Source: a virus. From it: a DNA stretch of 64,000 bases. Below are positions 1-6,818 of the stretch, one piece after another. Every line of letters starts with the position of its first letter. Position 1 is the first letter of the stretch. A program made the translations under genes and the position numbers. The notes under the pieces are model-generated. The model had not been told where the DNA came from. It worked only from the letters and a program-made list of their open reading frames with translations, and did not search any database. The DNA lies in the IMG/VR virus record IMGVR_UViG_3300003690_000003, positions 1 to 64,000 of that record; one strand, 5' to 3'.

Positions 1-200
1 TTTTCCTTTCTTACACTTGAAAGTACGATTAGCAGATCGGGGGTTTCTCTTGCTAGCTCCCCAGGCTTCCAGTCGAACCACTGAACTTCTACATGATCGT
101 CGCAGTCCTTATCATCGTACACCAATGCCAACACGATGCCTGGGATATCATTCCCTAGATTTATGTCTGCGTATCTTACCAGATCGCCTACTTGAAACAT
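1..200 (-). CDS. GDLV-family SH3-like small protein, 3' end outside window
   Basis: The reading frame starts at the ATG ending at base 200 and runs without a stop to the left edge, so the C-terminus is missing. The protein begins MFQVGDLVRYAD and has the family layout: GDLV at the N-terminus, a central PGIVLALV strand, then a VQWFDW segment. It directly follows the stop of the gene at 201..416. The SH3/KOW-like fold is inferred from this GDLV...GIV...V.W pattern. No biochemical function is known. Confidence 0.75.
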   Translation of the reverse strand, partial: MFQVGDLVRYADINLGNDIPGIVLALVYDDKDCDDHVEVQWFDWKPGELARETPDLLIVLSSVRKE

Positions 201-416
201 TTACTTTGCCCTCGACACTAGAATCAGGCTATACTGATTGAACCACATCGACTCACGACGCCAGCCTGTGAACCAAATCACCGCTGCCTCGTGACCGTCA
301 ACCCAGTTGCCGCGTGTGTCCGTGACGGTCCCTCGACCGGGATTGCGGTCTGCGCCATATGGCAGATCGTCTTCAAACCACTCGACTACATCGCCCGCGC
401 GGATCGGCAAGCTCAT
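201..416 (-). CDS. GDLV-family SH3-like small protein
   Basis: This 71-residue protein begins MSLPIRAGDVVEWFEDD and ends in LVSRAK. An upstream in-frame ATG exists at 485, but that extension would lie inside the preceding gene, whose stop is at 418; the ATG at 416 fits the packed operon. AGDVVEW replaces the usual GDLV and AAVIWFTGW supplies the central V-W strand. The role is unknown; it is a divergent family member. Confidence 0.75.
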   Translation of the reverse strand: MSLPIRAGDVVEWFEDDLPYGADRNPGRGTVTDTRGNWVDGHEAAVIWFTGWRRESMWFNQYSLILVSRAK

Positions 417-417
417 T

Positions 418-657
418 TTATTCTTCTGGCCTCGGGTCTGTTTCGTTTTCGAGAATCCAGCCTTGCTCGCCTTGAATCTGCACACACACCCAAGTTTCTT
501 TGTGCTTCAAGTCGCGCCACGTTGAATTGATCTCAACTTCGTCGCCGGGCAACCCAATGTCGAGTGTGCCGCGTTGGGTACTGAACGGGTTGTTAAGCTC
601 AATGAACCCTGCGTAGGATTTATTAAGTATCCTCACGCGGTTTTTGCTCATGCTCAC
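418..657 (-). CDS. Small SH3b-like protein of unknown function
   Basis: A 79-residue protein that begins MSMSKNRVRIL, with a second possible start at the next ATG. It lacks the GDLV signature. Its C-terminal half (TWVCVQIQGEQGWIL) resembles bacterial SH3 domains, in which a W-x-x-V strand is followed by GWI. It overlaps the preceding gene by 4 nt (ATGA) and ends one base before the next start, so it belongs to the same operon. Function unknown. Confidence 0.7.
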   Translation of the reverse strand: MSMSKNRVRILNKSYAGFIELNNPFSTQRGTLDIGLPGDEVEINSTWRDLKHKETWVCVQIQGEQGWILENETDPRPEE

Positions 658-1361
658 GCGACTACCTGTAGACGGGAAGTTGCTGCACCGGGCACATAAT
701 AGTTACTAAGCCGCTCGGTGTTGCCGTTGTGCATCCACTGAACGTCGATATTGTTAAGAAGATCGTGGGGGCGCCCGCTCACGGGCGTTACCTTGATAAC
801 GGTCCCAACGAACGGCGACGGGTGCCCGTTCAAGTCAATCAATTTTACGAGTTGTCCCACGCGAATGTCGAGGTAGTGGGTCGGGTGGGGCATCGACACG
901 CGCTTCTTCAGCGGTGCCGTGCGCCGCGTGAGCCTCTTTCGCGCCTTCTTCGGGGCCGGAGCCTCCGGCGCGGCGTTGCTGTCGCTACGGCCCGCCCAGC
1001 GGGTCCAACAGGCGTTGGCGCACACGACGTTACCGGACTTCGCCTTGAACTTCTTTGCACCGCACTTGCAGGTCGGCCCAGACGTTGCGGCAACCTCGAT
1101 AGCCTTCAAGTAGGAGCCGAAGGACTTGGTGCCCTTGAACGCTCCACCGGATGCAATCGTGCGCCAATGGCTTTGATTGTTGACAAAGACTGCCGTGAAG
1201 TGCGCCTGCTTGCCGCTGATCGGCTTCCCGGTGGCCTTGTCGATCCCGGTGTTGATCACGATCCGCACGTTCTGGAGCGTCGAATGAAACTTGCTAGCCA
1301 CAAGTTCCTCGCTCTTGTTGTTGTGGGTCTTGAACTTGTTGGTGCGAAGTGCGGTTCTCAT
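654..1361 (-). CDS. Zinc-ribbon protein with C-terminal GDLV-type SH3-like domain
   Basis: A 235-residue, two-part protein. The N-terminal ~95 residues are of unknown type and contain a VRIVINTGIDKATGKPISG segment. A four-cysteine cluster (CKCG...CANAC, about residues 98-118) looks like a zinc ribbon. A basic, Ala/Pro-rich linker follows. The C-terminal ~75 residues (RVGQLVKLID ... GTVIKVTP ... IDVQWMH) match the small tandem GDLV proteins. It is the first gene after a clear promoter and has a strong AGGAG site 8 nt before its ATG. Nucleic-acid binding is a reasonable inference from zinc ribbon plus SH3-like domain, not shown. Confidence 0.8.
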   Translation of the reverse strand: MRTALRTNKFKTHNNKSEELVASKFHSTLQNVRIVINTGIDKATGKPISGKQAHFTAVFVNNQSHWRTIASGGAFKGTKSFGSYLKAIEVAATSGPTCKCGAKKFKAKSGNVVCANACWTRWAGRSDSNAAPEAPAPKKARKRLTRRTAPLKKRVSMPHPTHYLDIRVGQLVKLIDLNGHPSPFVGTVIKVTPVSGRPHDLLNNIDVQWMHNGNTERLSNYYVPGAATSRLQVVA

Positions 1362-1402
1362 GGTCGATGCTCCTATGGGGCGTGATGCCCTCGACTGTCT
1401 AT

Positions 1403-1431
1403 ATTATGCCATAGGGAGAGAAGAAAAGCAA
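1403..1431 (-). promoter_or_regulatory. Sigma-70-like promoter
   Basis: On the minus strand: TTGCTT, 17 nt, CATAAT, followed by a ~40-nt leader with an AGGAG site before the ATG at 1361. It drives the leftmost operon. Confidence 0.7.
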
Positions 1432-1469
1432 GGAAAAAATATCGTTTAGCCGCTTTTTGTCAAATAAAA

Positions 1470-1544
1470 CTACGCTGCATCGTCAAACAGCGGGGGATCG
1501 TAATCGAGATCGAAACCGTACCTAAGTGATTGGATTTGTTCCAT
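1470..1544 (-). CDS. Possible 24-residue acidic peptide
   Basis: Short open frame MEQIQSLRYGFDLDYDPPLF, ending in four further residues. GGGAG lies 5 nt before its ATG, inside the end of the adjacent mini-ORF, which suggests translational coupling. No recognisable family. It lies in the ~300-nt interval 1362-1672, which otherwise holds only a promoter and another mini-ORF. Confidence 0.35.
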   Translation of the reverse strand: MEQIQSLRYGFDLDYDPPLFDDAA

Positions 1545-1546
1545 TT

Positions 1547-1606
1547 TTACTCCCAAATCACCACGGCACTTGCCAGGAGGAGAGTGAAAACTGCAAAGGT
1601 CCACAT
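1547..1606 (-). CDS. Possible 19-residue hydrophobic peptide
   Basis: Reads MWTFAVFTLLLASAVVIWE and would form a single membrane-spanning helix. The stop lies two bases before the start of the next mini-ORF. A weak purine-rich stretch precedes the ATG. Tiny phage membrane peptides are common but hard to prove from sequence. Confidence 0.35.
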   Translation of the reverse strand: MWTFAVFTLLLASAVVIWE

Positions 1607-1663
1607 ACTTTTATTTTACTTTCTTTTATCGGGGGTTAAAGTATTGTTATTGCTCGGGGCTGC

Positions 1664-1685
1664 CCCCCTGGTTTAATCCAGGGGG
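1664..1685. terminator. Perfect 8-bp hairpin containing a stop codon
   Basis: CCCCCTGG and CCAGGGGG form a perfect stem with a 6-nt loop. The TAA stop of the VWA protein lies in the loop. There is no U-tract, so it is not a classical intrinsic terminator; it may protect the mRNA 3' end. Confidence 0.45.
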
Positions 1686-2998
1686 ATCCCGACGAGTCGC
1701 TCGGGCTTCGGATCGAAGTATGGACGATCCGCGTGATAGTCGGTCGTCATCCACATTCGTTGCACTCGGCAAGCAATCGGCTTCGGTGCTTCCATATCGG
1801 TGAGGACGATCAGACCGTCGAATCCGCCCTTTTCGTTGACCCATTTGGTCGGGGCATCGAAGCAGGTTCCGCCGCACATAACACGCTCACGCTTGTGCTT
1901 TAGACCCTTTTTCCAGACGAAAACCTTATCATCGTCCACGCGGGTGTCGAAGGGAATCACGGTAAACTCAGCAAGCCTCGACAGCCCGTTTAGCTCACCG
2001 AAAAACGCCTCAAGCATTTGATCGGACACCGAACCGGACTGATCGATAGCAATTGCGACCTTTGCGGTCCGCGTTGCCTTCTTACCGGGGTGCTGGTACG
2101 GGTAGCGTCGATTGATCTTCCGCACGGTGGACCGCTTGTTAGCCCGTTGCGACTGCTTTACGAAGTATCGCAGAACCTTTTTCCAGTCCAGCTTGCTGGT
2201 GATGCTGTCGAGAATGTCCTTCCGCATGTTGGCGGGAATGGTTCCCCATCCTCGACTGCTCGACTGTGCCTCGTTGACCGCTTCCCGAATGAAGTCCTTG
2301 ACTCTCTCTTCGGCAAGTTGCTTCGTCGCGTCGTCAACCTCGTCCCAACCGGAATGATCATCGAAAACACCATCCTCAAAGGGTCCGTTGCCCTGGCCTT
2401 GACCCTGGCCTGTTCCGGGTGTGCCGCCTTCGGAGCCTTGACCCTCGCCGTCGCCGTCGTCGTCGCCGTCGTCGCCCTGCTGCTCGGGGAGGTGCTTCAA
2501 GTACCACTCCGCGCTCTTGTGGCTCGGGAGATCCTTGAACGGACCATCCTGACCGGGCTTGCAGCAGCCTTCGGGCAGGTTAACGAGGTGCGAGTTGATC
2601 GCAAGGTCCATGGCGATATTGTGCTGCCGACACTCGGCAGGACTCATATCGCGGAACGAACGGAATCGGCCCCCGGTAACGTGCTGCAAAACGATATGAT
2701 AAAACTCATGCTTGAGAATGTCCTTGCGCGTCTCGTCACTCAGGGGAGCGAAGAAGTCGGGATTGTACCGCATTTCCAGCTTGCCCTCTTTGGTCACGCG
2801 GACGCCAGCAGTCGGGACGCCGCCCGCACGCTTGTCGATCCGGCGTGAGAGAGCCGCGAAAAACGGCTCATCGATCAGCAGCCGGTGAACGTGCAGGCGA
2901 AGATCAAAAGGCTTGACCTCTCGCGCCGGTTCCAGAAGGTCAGCGATCTCGTCGTCGCTCATATCGGTAATGTCGGTCATGTTCGTTGGATCAGTCAT
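1673..2998 (-). CDS. VWA-like domain / metallopeptidase-like protein (DUF2201 type)
   Basis: 441 residues. An N-terminal metallopeptidase-like domain carries KHEFYHIVLQH (HExxH zinc-binding motif, about residues 95-105). A Gly/Gln/Asp-rich linker lies near residues 175-215. The C-terminal VWA-like domain contains AIAIDQSGSVSDQ, a DxSxS metal-ion adhesion motif. This matches the family in which a putative metallopeptidase domain is joined to a VWA-like domain. Such proteins usually pair with a MoxR AAA+ ATPase, and one is encoded immediately upstream. The start has AGGGAG upstream and its own promoter. The pair may act as a remodelling machine; the substrate is unknown. Confidence 0.85.
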   Translation of the reverse strand: MTDPTNMTDITDMSDDEIADLLEPAREVKPFDLRLHVHRLLIDEPFFAALSRRIDKRAGGVPTAGVRVTKEGKLEMRYNPDFFAPLSDETRKDILKHEFYHIVLQHVTGGRFRSFRDMSPAECRQHNIAMDLAINSHLVNLPEGCCKPGQDGPFKDLPSHKSAEWYLKHLPEQQGDDGDDDGDGEGQGSEGGTPGTGQGQGQGNGPFEDGVFDDHSGWDEVDDATKQLAEERVKDFIREAVNEAQSSSRGWGTIPANMRKDILDSITSKLDWKKVLRYFVKQSQRANKRSTVRKINRRYPYQHPGKKATRTAKVAIAIDQSGSVSDQMLEAFFGELNGLSRLAEFTVIPFDTRVDDDKVFVWKKGLKHKRERVMCGGTCFDAPTKWVNEKGGFDGLIVLTDMEAPKPIACRVQRMWMTTDYHADRPYFDPKPERLVGIPLD

Positions 2999-3019
2999 TG
3001 ATGTTCTCCCTACTCTCTA

Positions 3020-3048
3020 AGTATACCCCAGGTGGGGCTAGATTGCAA
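3020..3048 (-). promoter_or_regulatory. Sigma-70-like promoter of the VWA gene
   Basis: TTGCAA, 17 nt, TATACT on the minus strand, then an AGGGAG site before the ATG at 2998. A copy of the AT-rich palindrome, degenerate on one side, lies just upstream at about 3058-3078. Confidence 0.7.
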
Positions 3049-3110
3049 GCGTTTAGATTTTATTCTCAAATAAAAGTTAGGTTCTCTAACTCCATGATAT
3101 TGTTAAGGAC

Positions 3111-3146
3111 GGGGGCGCGGGCCTGGAGCGGTGGCCCACAACCCCC
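3111..3146. terminator. Long GC-rich hairpin after the MoxR gene
   Basis: Just past the MoxR stop, GGGGG + GTGGGCC pair with GGCCCGC + CCCCC around a 9-nt loop. The strong stem has no U-run, so it is a possible factor-dependent pause or mRNA end. The rest of 2999-3154 holds only the promoter and an AT-rich palindrome. Confidence 0.5.
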
Positions 3147-3154
3147 TATTATCC

Positions 3155-4225
3155 TTACTTCTTATTGATCTCTTCTCCGGTGAGAATCTCGACAAGGTAC
3201 GCGCCGACACTCTTATCATCCACGGTGCTGCCGTGCAGGGCAATCGCGTTGTCACTGTTCGCGGCACCGATAGCACTCCACAACTTCATGGCAGGCTCGC
3301 TCGGAATGTCCATGAAGTAGCGGGCGAGGTTCTCGGTCGCCTTTGCCTTCAAGGCATCATCGAGCCGACCGGAGGCAGCGATCTTATCGATCAGGGCACA
3401 GTGGTCATTGAGATCGAAGTCCTTGGGCAGAATACCCTTGTCGAGAACGTCAGTCACCGACACAACCTTTTCGACGTTCCGAACGTAGTCGTTAAACGCA
3501 ACAGCAGCCTCAAAACCGATATAGGCGGCACTCAGGGAGTAAACCTCGGGGCGCACTTCGCCAGCGGTCAGCAGACCAGCAGCGGTCAGAGTCTCATTCA
3601 GACGGACCCAGGAGCGGCGGGAAGGATAGACCTTGTTAGGCTCGGGGTCGTCGTTATGCTCAAGATGTGCAGGCTCGCCGCGAATGAAATCAATGATCAG
3701 AGTGTCAACGCTGCTCTGCGCCCAGGTGATCCAGTCGTCAACGGACGGCTCAACGTCGAAGGTAGTGTAACGGTCCAACTCAGCCGGATCCATTTCTCCC
3801 ACCTGATAGGCCGCCGCGCCGGCGTGAGTGCCACCGTTGACGGCAGCGAAGATCAAAGTCTCGGGGTGCAGGACGTTGCCAGCGAGCTTGCGAGAGTCGC
3901 ACAACTCAAAGATGCCCTGACGGACTTCCAGGGTCGCTCGATCAACTTCGTCGAGGAACAGCAGGACCGCTTCGTTACAGGCCCGGTCGAGCCAGTCGGG
4001 GGGGCAGAACGTAGTCACGTTGCCGTCGGTCTTCGGCAGACCCAGCAGATCGCCCTCAGTCATTTGACTCGCTCGGCGCTCGACAACGGGCAGGCCCATG
4101 CTGTCAGCGAACTGATAGACGACACTGGATTTGCCAATGCCGTGCCGACCACGAAGCAGAACGGGGTGATTCGCAGTCGTAACGTGCGGGAGGATTGAAA
4201 GAAGGGTCTTGAAGTCTACGGTCAT
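3155..4225 (-). CDS. MoxR-type AAA+ ATPase
   Basis: 356 residues. Walker A is GRHGIGKSS (about residues 25-33) and Walker B is LLFLDEVDRA (about 88-97), followed by a sensor-type AAVNGG. The overall size and order match the MoxR branch of AAA+ proteins, which act with VWA-domain partners in protein maturation or disassembly. The next gene encodes such a VWA protein with its own promoter. A long leader contains CAGGAG and separates the ATG from the promoter. Confidence 0.85.
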   Translation of the reverse strand: MTVDFKTLLSILPHVTTANHPVLLRGRHGIGKSSVVYQFADSMGLPVVERRASQMTEGDLLGLPKTDGNVTTFCPPDWLDRACNEAVLLFLDEVDRATLEVRQGIFELCDSRKLAGNVLHPETLIFAAVNGGTHAGAAAYQVGEMDPAELDRYTTFDVEPSVDDWITWAQSSVDTLIIDFIRGEPAHLEHNDDPEPNKVYPSRRSWVRLNETLTAAGLLTAGEVRPEVYSLSAAYIGFEAAVAFNDYVRNVEKVVSVTDVLDKGILPKDFDLNDHCALIDKIAASGRLDDALKAKATENLARYFMDIPSEPAMKLWSAIGAANSDNAIALHGSTVDDKSVGAYLVEILTGEEINKK

Positions 4226-4277
4226 TGTTCTCTGTTTTGCTCCTGGGTGGGCTTGTTAGGCGCCCTTCCACTCTCTA

Positions 4278-4306
4278 AGTATAACCCGAATGGGGTTGAA
4301 ATGCAA
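4278..4306 (-). promoter_or_regulatory. Sigma-70-like promoter of the MoxR gene
   Basis: TTGCAT, 17 nt, TATACT. The downstream leader shares TAGAGAGTGGAAGGGC with the leader of the zinc-knuckle gene (near 5240), so the two leaders look like duplicates. Between this promoter and the next gene (4307-4381) there is only an inverted repeat, AGTTGAT/ATCAACT near 4351-4382. Confidence 0.7.
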
Positions 4307-4381
4307 GGCTTTTTTATTTATTGTTAAAACTTTTTCTTCTATACTAAGTAGTTGATATCGCAGGGTTCTGCTTCAAAGTTA

Positions 4382-5200
4382 TCAACTATCCTCCCGTGCG
4401 GGCTGCGCCCACTCGGGGGGCAACTCCTCGGAACCGTTGAGATATTCGCGGATCGCCTTGCGCTGCGCGGGGGAGATCGTATCGAATTCATATGCCTCGT
4501 GCTTTTCATCGGTGGCGAACCAGCCTTCAACTACTTCCACCAGGCGAGTCCCAAACCAGTCATCGTTGGCGGCGACTGCTGGCGCGGGGCTGGCGAGGGT
4601 CCACCTGTGTCCGTCGCAGCCGATACGCGACTGCTGGTATCGCCCCGGGGGCCGGTCGTCCTGGGCGCCCGGTGCAACCGTGGGAACGTGAGGCAGGCCG
4701 AACCAGACCGCGCTGCCCGAAGCAACGTCGGTGGCTCGGATAAACGACTGGTCTTCCCGGTTGCCGGGGAGTCCGTGCCGTTGGGTGATGTGGCTCAGGG
4801 TCAACTCATTGACTAGAAACACGCGGGGCTGCTCATCGTCCCCCCTTTCCGCCTCATAACCGTTGTTATAGAAGGATCGACGCGAAGCGATCAGTGCGCC
4901 GGGACCAATGCCGGATGCCTCCAACCACTTTCTGAGTCCCTTGCGAATCAGGGTCGCATCTTGCGTTGCCTCACGCTTATGAGTCTTGAGTGTCGGGCAA
5001 GTGCGACGGGTGTGCCCCGCTGCTTCCTTACAGTAGGAACACTTGCGCGGGGCCTTAGAAGCAGCCTTCATTATCTCAACCTGTCGCGCATGATATCCGG
5101 TGGGATCTGCCGCCGCGAGCTTCCTGAGTTCTGGGCAGCTTCGCCTATTGTGCCCGGTATTGTAACACTGACCGCACCTGACGGTTCCACTCCACGACAT
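4382..5200 (-). CDS. Protein with two CCHC zinc knuckles
   Basis: 272 residues. The N-terminus has CGQCYNTGHNRRSC (C-x2-C-x4-H-x4-C, residues 9-22), the retroviral Gag-type zinc knuckle. A second copy, CSYCKEAAGHTRRTC (C-x2-C-x5-H-x4-C), is near residues 54-68. The remaining ~200 residues match nothing I recognise and include LTLSHITQRHGLPGN. Zinc knuckles bind single-stranded nucleic acid, usually RNA, so RNA binding is likely. This module is rare in phages. A promoter lies 47 nt upstream. Confidence 0.8.
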   Translation of the reverse strand: MSWSGTVRCGQCYNTGHNRRSCPELRKLAAADPTGYHARQVEIMKAASKAPRKCSYCKEAAGHTRRTCPTLKTHKREATQDATLIRKGLRKWLEASGIGPGALIASRRSFYNNGYEAERGDDEQPRVFLVNELTLSHITQRHGLPGNREDQSFIRATDVASGSAVWFGLPHVPTVAPGAQDDRPPGRYQQSRIGCDGHRWTLASPAPAVAANDDWFGTRLVEVVEGWFATDEKHEAYEFDTISPAQRKAIREYLNGSEELPPEWAQPAREDS

Positions 5201-5246
5201 TTTCTTTTTACTCCATCGGAGGGCTTAGGTGCCCTTCCACTCTCTT

Positions 5247-5275
5247 ATTATGCCACAGGGGCCACTCAAAGTCAA
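5247..5275 (-). promoter_or_regulatory. Promoter cassette for the zinc-knuckle gene
   Basis: TTGACT, 17 nt ending in TGG (extended -10), CATAAT. The AT-rich palindrome 5283..5305 lies just upstream of the -35. Confidence 0.75.
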
Positions 5276-5282
5276 CAATAAA

Positions 5283-5305
5283 AACTTTATTCTCAAATAA
5301 AAGTT
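5283..5305. repeat. 23-bp AT-rich inverted repeat, copy
   Basis: On the minus strand AACTTTTATT-TGA-GAATAAAGTT. The TGA in its centre is the stop codon of the SWIM gene, and the -35 of the next promoter follows within 8 nt. Further copies lie at 5650, 6206, 7553, 8388, 8998 and 9848. Confidence 0.8.
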
Positions 5306-5607
5306 TTCTTCTTTGCGTTGATATGCTTGCACTCGCGTCGGAAGTTGAAGCCGGGGCAGGTGCAGGACCAGCGACCGTCAAAGCGCACCGTGTAGGTGTT
5401 CCCCTTCGATCCCTGGACCTCCCACGACTGCGCCTCGACCTTTTCGATCTTGCGCGGGGTGTAGACCATCCAGCGACCGATCTCGTCCTGAGCCGTGCCC
5501 TCGGGCACCTCGATCCAGTCTGATCCGCTGATCGCGTAGGTCTTACCGACCCACGGCATGCTGACGATGCCGGGGGGAAACTGGACCTCGATGGGTTCGT
5601 TCATCAT
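5293..5607 (-). CDS. SWIM zinc-finger protein
   Basis: 104 residues. The C-terminal part reads TYTVRFDGRWSCTCPGFNF followed by CKH, the CxCx(n)CxH pattern of SWIM zinc fingers, which bind DNA or proteins. The N-terminal half is unassigned. The ATG lies exactly 6 nt after the -10 of its promoter, so its mRNA should be leaderless. A second ATG follows immediately. The final residues KTFI and the stop are encoded by the AT-rich palindrome. Confidence 0.85.
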   Translation of the reverse strand: MMNEPIEVQFPPGIVSMPWVGKTYAISGSDWIEVPEGTAQDEIGRWMVYTPRKIEKVEAQSWEVQGSKGNTYTVRFDGRWSCTCPGFNFRRECKHINAKKKTFI

Positions 5608-5613
5608 GTATCC

Positions 5614-5642
5614 ATTATGCCTGAGTTGAGGCGAGAAGTCAA
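5614..5642 (-). promoter_or_regulatory. Promoter cassette, leaderless type
   Basis: TTGACT, 17 nt, CATAAT, then 6 nt and ATG. The spacer ends in TCAGG, as in the cassettes at 6170 and 8352. Confidence 0.8.
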
Positions 5643-5649
5643 CAATAAA

Positions 5650-5672
5650 AACTTTATTCTCAAATAAAAGTT
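5650..5672. repeat. 23-bp AT-rich inverted repeat, copy
   Basis: Identical to the copy at 5283..5305, and at the same distance upstream of a TTGACT -35 box. Confidence 0.8.
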
Positions 5673-5674
5673 TT

Positions 5675-5743
5675 TTAGTTGTAAGTCACAACCAACATCA
5701 GGACATACAAGAAGCATACCAAAAAAACAAAAATCTCAAACAT
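5675..5743 (-). CDS. Possible 22-residue membrane peptide
   Basis: MFEIFVFLVCFLYVLMLVVT plus two residues. The ATG overlaps the stop of the preceding gene (ATGTTTGA), a typical coupled arrangement. It would be almost entirely one transmembrane helix. Too short for a family assignment. Confidence 0.4.
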   Translation of the reverse strand: MFEIFVFLVCFLYVLMLVVTYN

Positions 5744-5945
5744 TCTTGTCCTCTGTCTCCTCGGGCATCCCGAACGGGTCCACGATATCGCAGGTCGTGT
5801 CGAGCGCAACTCGCGTCACCCGAAACAGATCCTCGGTTCGCACTCGTCGGAGTGCCCCAAAAATTGAGTCAGCGTAGACGGTAAAAGTTCGCTCTTGTAC
5901 GGCTCCATCGACCATATACTGTGCGTTTACAATAAATCGGTTCAT
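5736..5945 (-). CDS. Small protein of unknown function
   Basis: 69 residues beginning MNRFIVNAQYMVDGAV. Predicted beta-alpha pattern: two strands, then SIFGALRRVRTEDLF, then VTRVALDTTCDI. It resembles small phage proteins that modify or mimic sensory input domains, but I cannot name a family. It overlaps the upstream gene by 4 nt (ATGA). Confidence 0.7.
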   Translation of the reverse strand: MNRFIVNAQYMVDGAVQERTFTVYADSIFGALRRVRTEDLFRVTRVALDTTCDIVDPFGMPEETEDKNV

Positions 5946-6160
5946 GTTTGGATCTCTTCCATATACTTCAAGAATGTTTTGTCTGTCACTCGCACATCGG
6001 CGCCCAACAAAAACTTGTGGTTTACAATCGTTACTCCATCGGAGCGATTGAAAATCTCTTCGCCCAGGTAGAGAGCAACTTTACCAGCCCACTGGACCGC
6101 GAAACGCTGGTGTGCGTTGCTGCGATAGAGTGCGCCGATTTTCATATCGCCTGCTTTCAT
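5942..6160 (-). CDS. Distant GDLV-family-like small protein
   Basis: About 72 residues from ATG 6160 (MKAGDMKIGALYRSN); an internal start at MKIGALY is also possible. The MKIG start, the short VQWAGKVALYLG strands and the C-terminal YMEEIQT fit a diverged family member. The ATG is 9 nt after the -10 with no Shine-Dalgarno site, consistent with a leaderless or near-leaderless mRNA. Confidence 0.65.
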   Translation of the reverse strand: MKAGDMKIGALYRSNAHQRFAVQWAGKVALYLGEEIFNRSDGVTIVNHKFLLGADVRVTDKTFLKYMEEIQT

Positions 6161-6169
6161 CGTATCTCT

Positions 6170-6198
6170 AGTATGCCTGAGTCCAGGCAAGAAGTCAA
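6170..6198 (-). promoter_or_regulatory. Promoter cassette, near-leaderless
   Basis: TTGACT, 17 nt ending TCAGG, CATACT, then 9 nt to ATG. The AT-rich palindrome 6206..6228 sits immediately upstream. Confidence 0.8.
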
Positions 6199-6205
6199 GG
6201 GCGAA

Positions 6206-6228
6206 AACTTTATTGTCAAATAAAAGTT
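6206..6228. repeat. 23-bp AT-rich inverted repeat, copy
   Basis: AACTTTTATT-TGA-CAATAAAGTT on the minus strand. It differs from the 5283 copy by one base in the loop. Confidence 0.8.
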
Positions 6229-6263
6229 GCCGTCGGGGTGTCGCCGGAGTATAGATTATGTTT

Positions 6264-6464
6264 CTAAGTACCTGATTTTACAGGTATTTCTTGCGCCAGT
6301 TCCAGATACCTATGCTTGCGGTCGTATTCCCCGCTGTGCTTAGGATTCTTCGTCCAGTAAATGTTGATCATATCCCCCATCCAGGGGTCGGGCGCGTACG
6401 CTAGAACGATGCCAATATCTTCTGCACCGGGGTACGTCCACCGAACAAGATCACCGGGTTTCAT
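6264..6464 (-). CDS. GDLV-family SH3-like small protein
   Basis: 66 residues, MKPGDLVRWTYPG, with DIGIVLAYAP and INIYWTKNP as the central strands. The upstream gene's stop overlaps its ATG by 4 nt. An earlier in-frame ATG would extend into that gene and is not needed. It is the last gene of the block that starts at 7507. Confidence 0.75.
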   Translation of the reverse strand: MKPGDLVRWTYPGAEDIGIVLAYAPDPWMGDMINIYWTKNPKHSGEYDRKHRYLELAQEIPVKSGT

Positions 6465-6655
6465 TTTGCGCGGCTCACAACGATCCAATGGTCGGGCGCG
6501 GCCATTTCAGGCCCGGACGTATCAAAAAACTGAATCAGAATTCTATCTAAAATCGACAGGGAGGTGATATCCATAACGAGTGCCAACGGCGGCGGCGCAT
6601 CGGGATCACCGCGATAATGTTTCAGTGTAACTAAATCACCTACTTGAAAGTTCAT
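6461..6655 (-). CDS. GDLV-family SH3-like small protein
   Basis: 64 residues, MNFQVGDLVTLKHY, with LALVMDIT and ILIQFFD strands. It ends VVSRAK, the alternative family C-terminus also seen at 201. It overlaps the preceding gene by 20 nt. Confidence 0.75.
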   Translation of the reverse strand: MNFQVGDLVTLKHYRGDPDAPPPLALVMDITSLSILDRILIQFFDTSGPEMAAPDHWIVVSRAK

Positions 6656-6818
6656 TGATAACCTCTAAGCCGTCCTGGGAGACAACCTCTGTACCGTCTG
6701 TGAAAAAAACTACCCAGCACCTTATGATACGTCCATATACTTTGATCAGCACTCCGACTTCGCCCATACTATATCGAGGACCAAAGCCGGTTGTTTTTAC
6801 AAGATCACCGATTTTCAC
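6636..6818 (-). CDS. GDLV-family SH3-like small protein
   Basis: 60 residues, starting GTG AAA ATC GGT (VKIGDLVKTTGFG) and containing EVGVLIKVYG and CWVVFFTDG. The start overlaps the end of the upstream member by exactly 14 nt. It ends LEVINELSSR: the SENR-type ending is disrupted here because the next overlap is 20 nt rather than 14. Confidence 0.75.
   Translation of the reverse strand: MKIGDLVKTTGFGPRYSMGEVGVLIKVYGRIIRCWVVFFTDGTEVVSQDGLEVINELSSR

Noticed and set aside
2018-2848. 276-codon plus-strand ORF opposite the VWA gene
   Set aside because: It is a GC-rich antisense shadow: no known domain, and the minus-strand frame has clear HExxH and VWA motifs.
3131-4198. 355-codon plus-strand ORF opposite the MoxR gene
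   Set aside because: It mirrors almost the full MoxR gene without any recognisable motif, whereas the minus-strand frame has Walker A and B.
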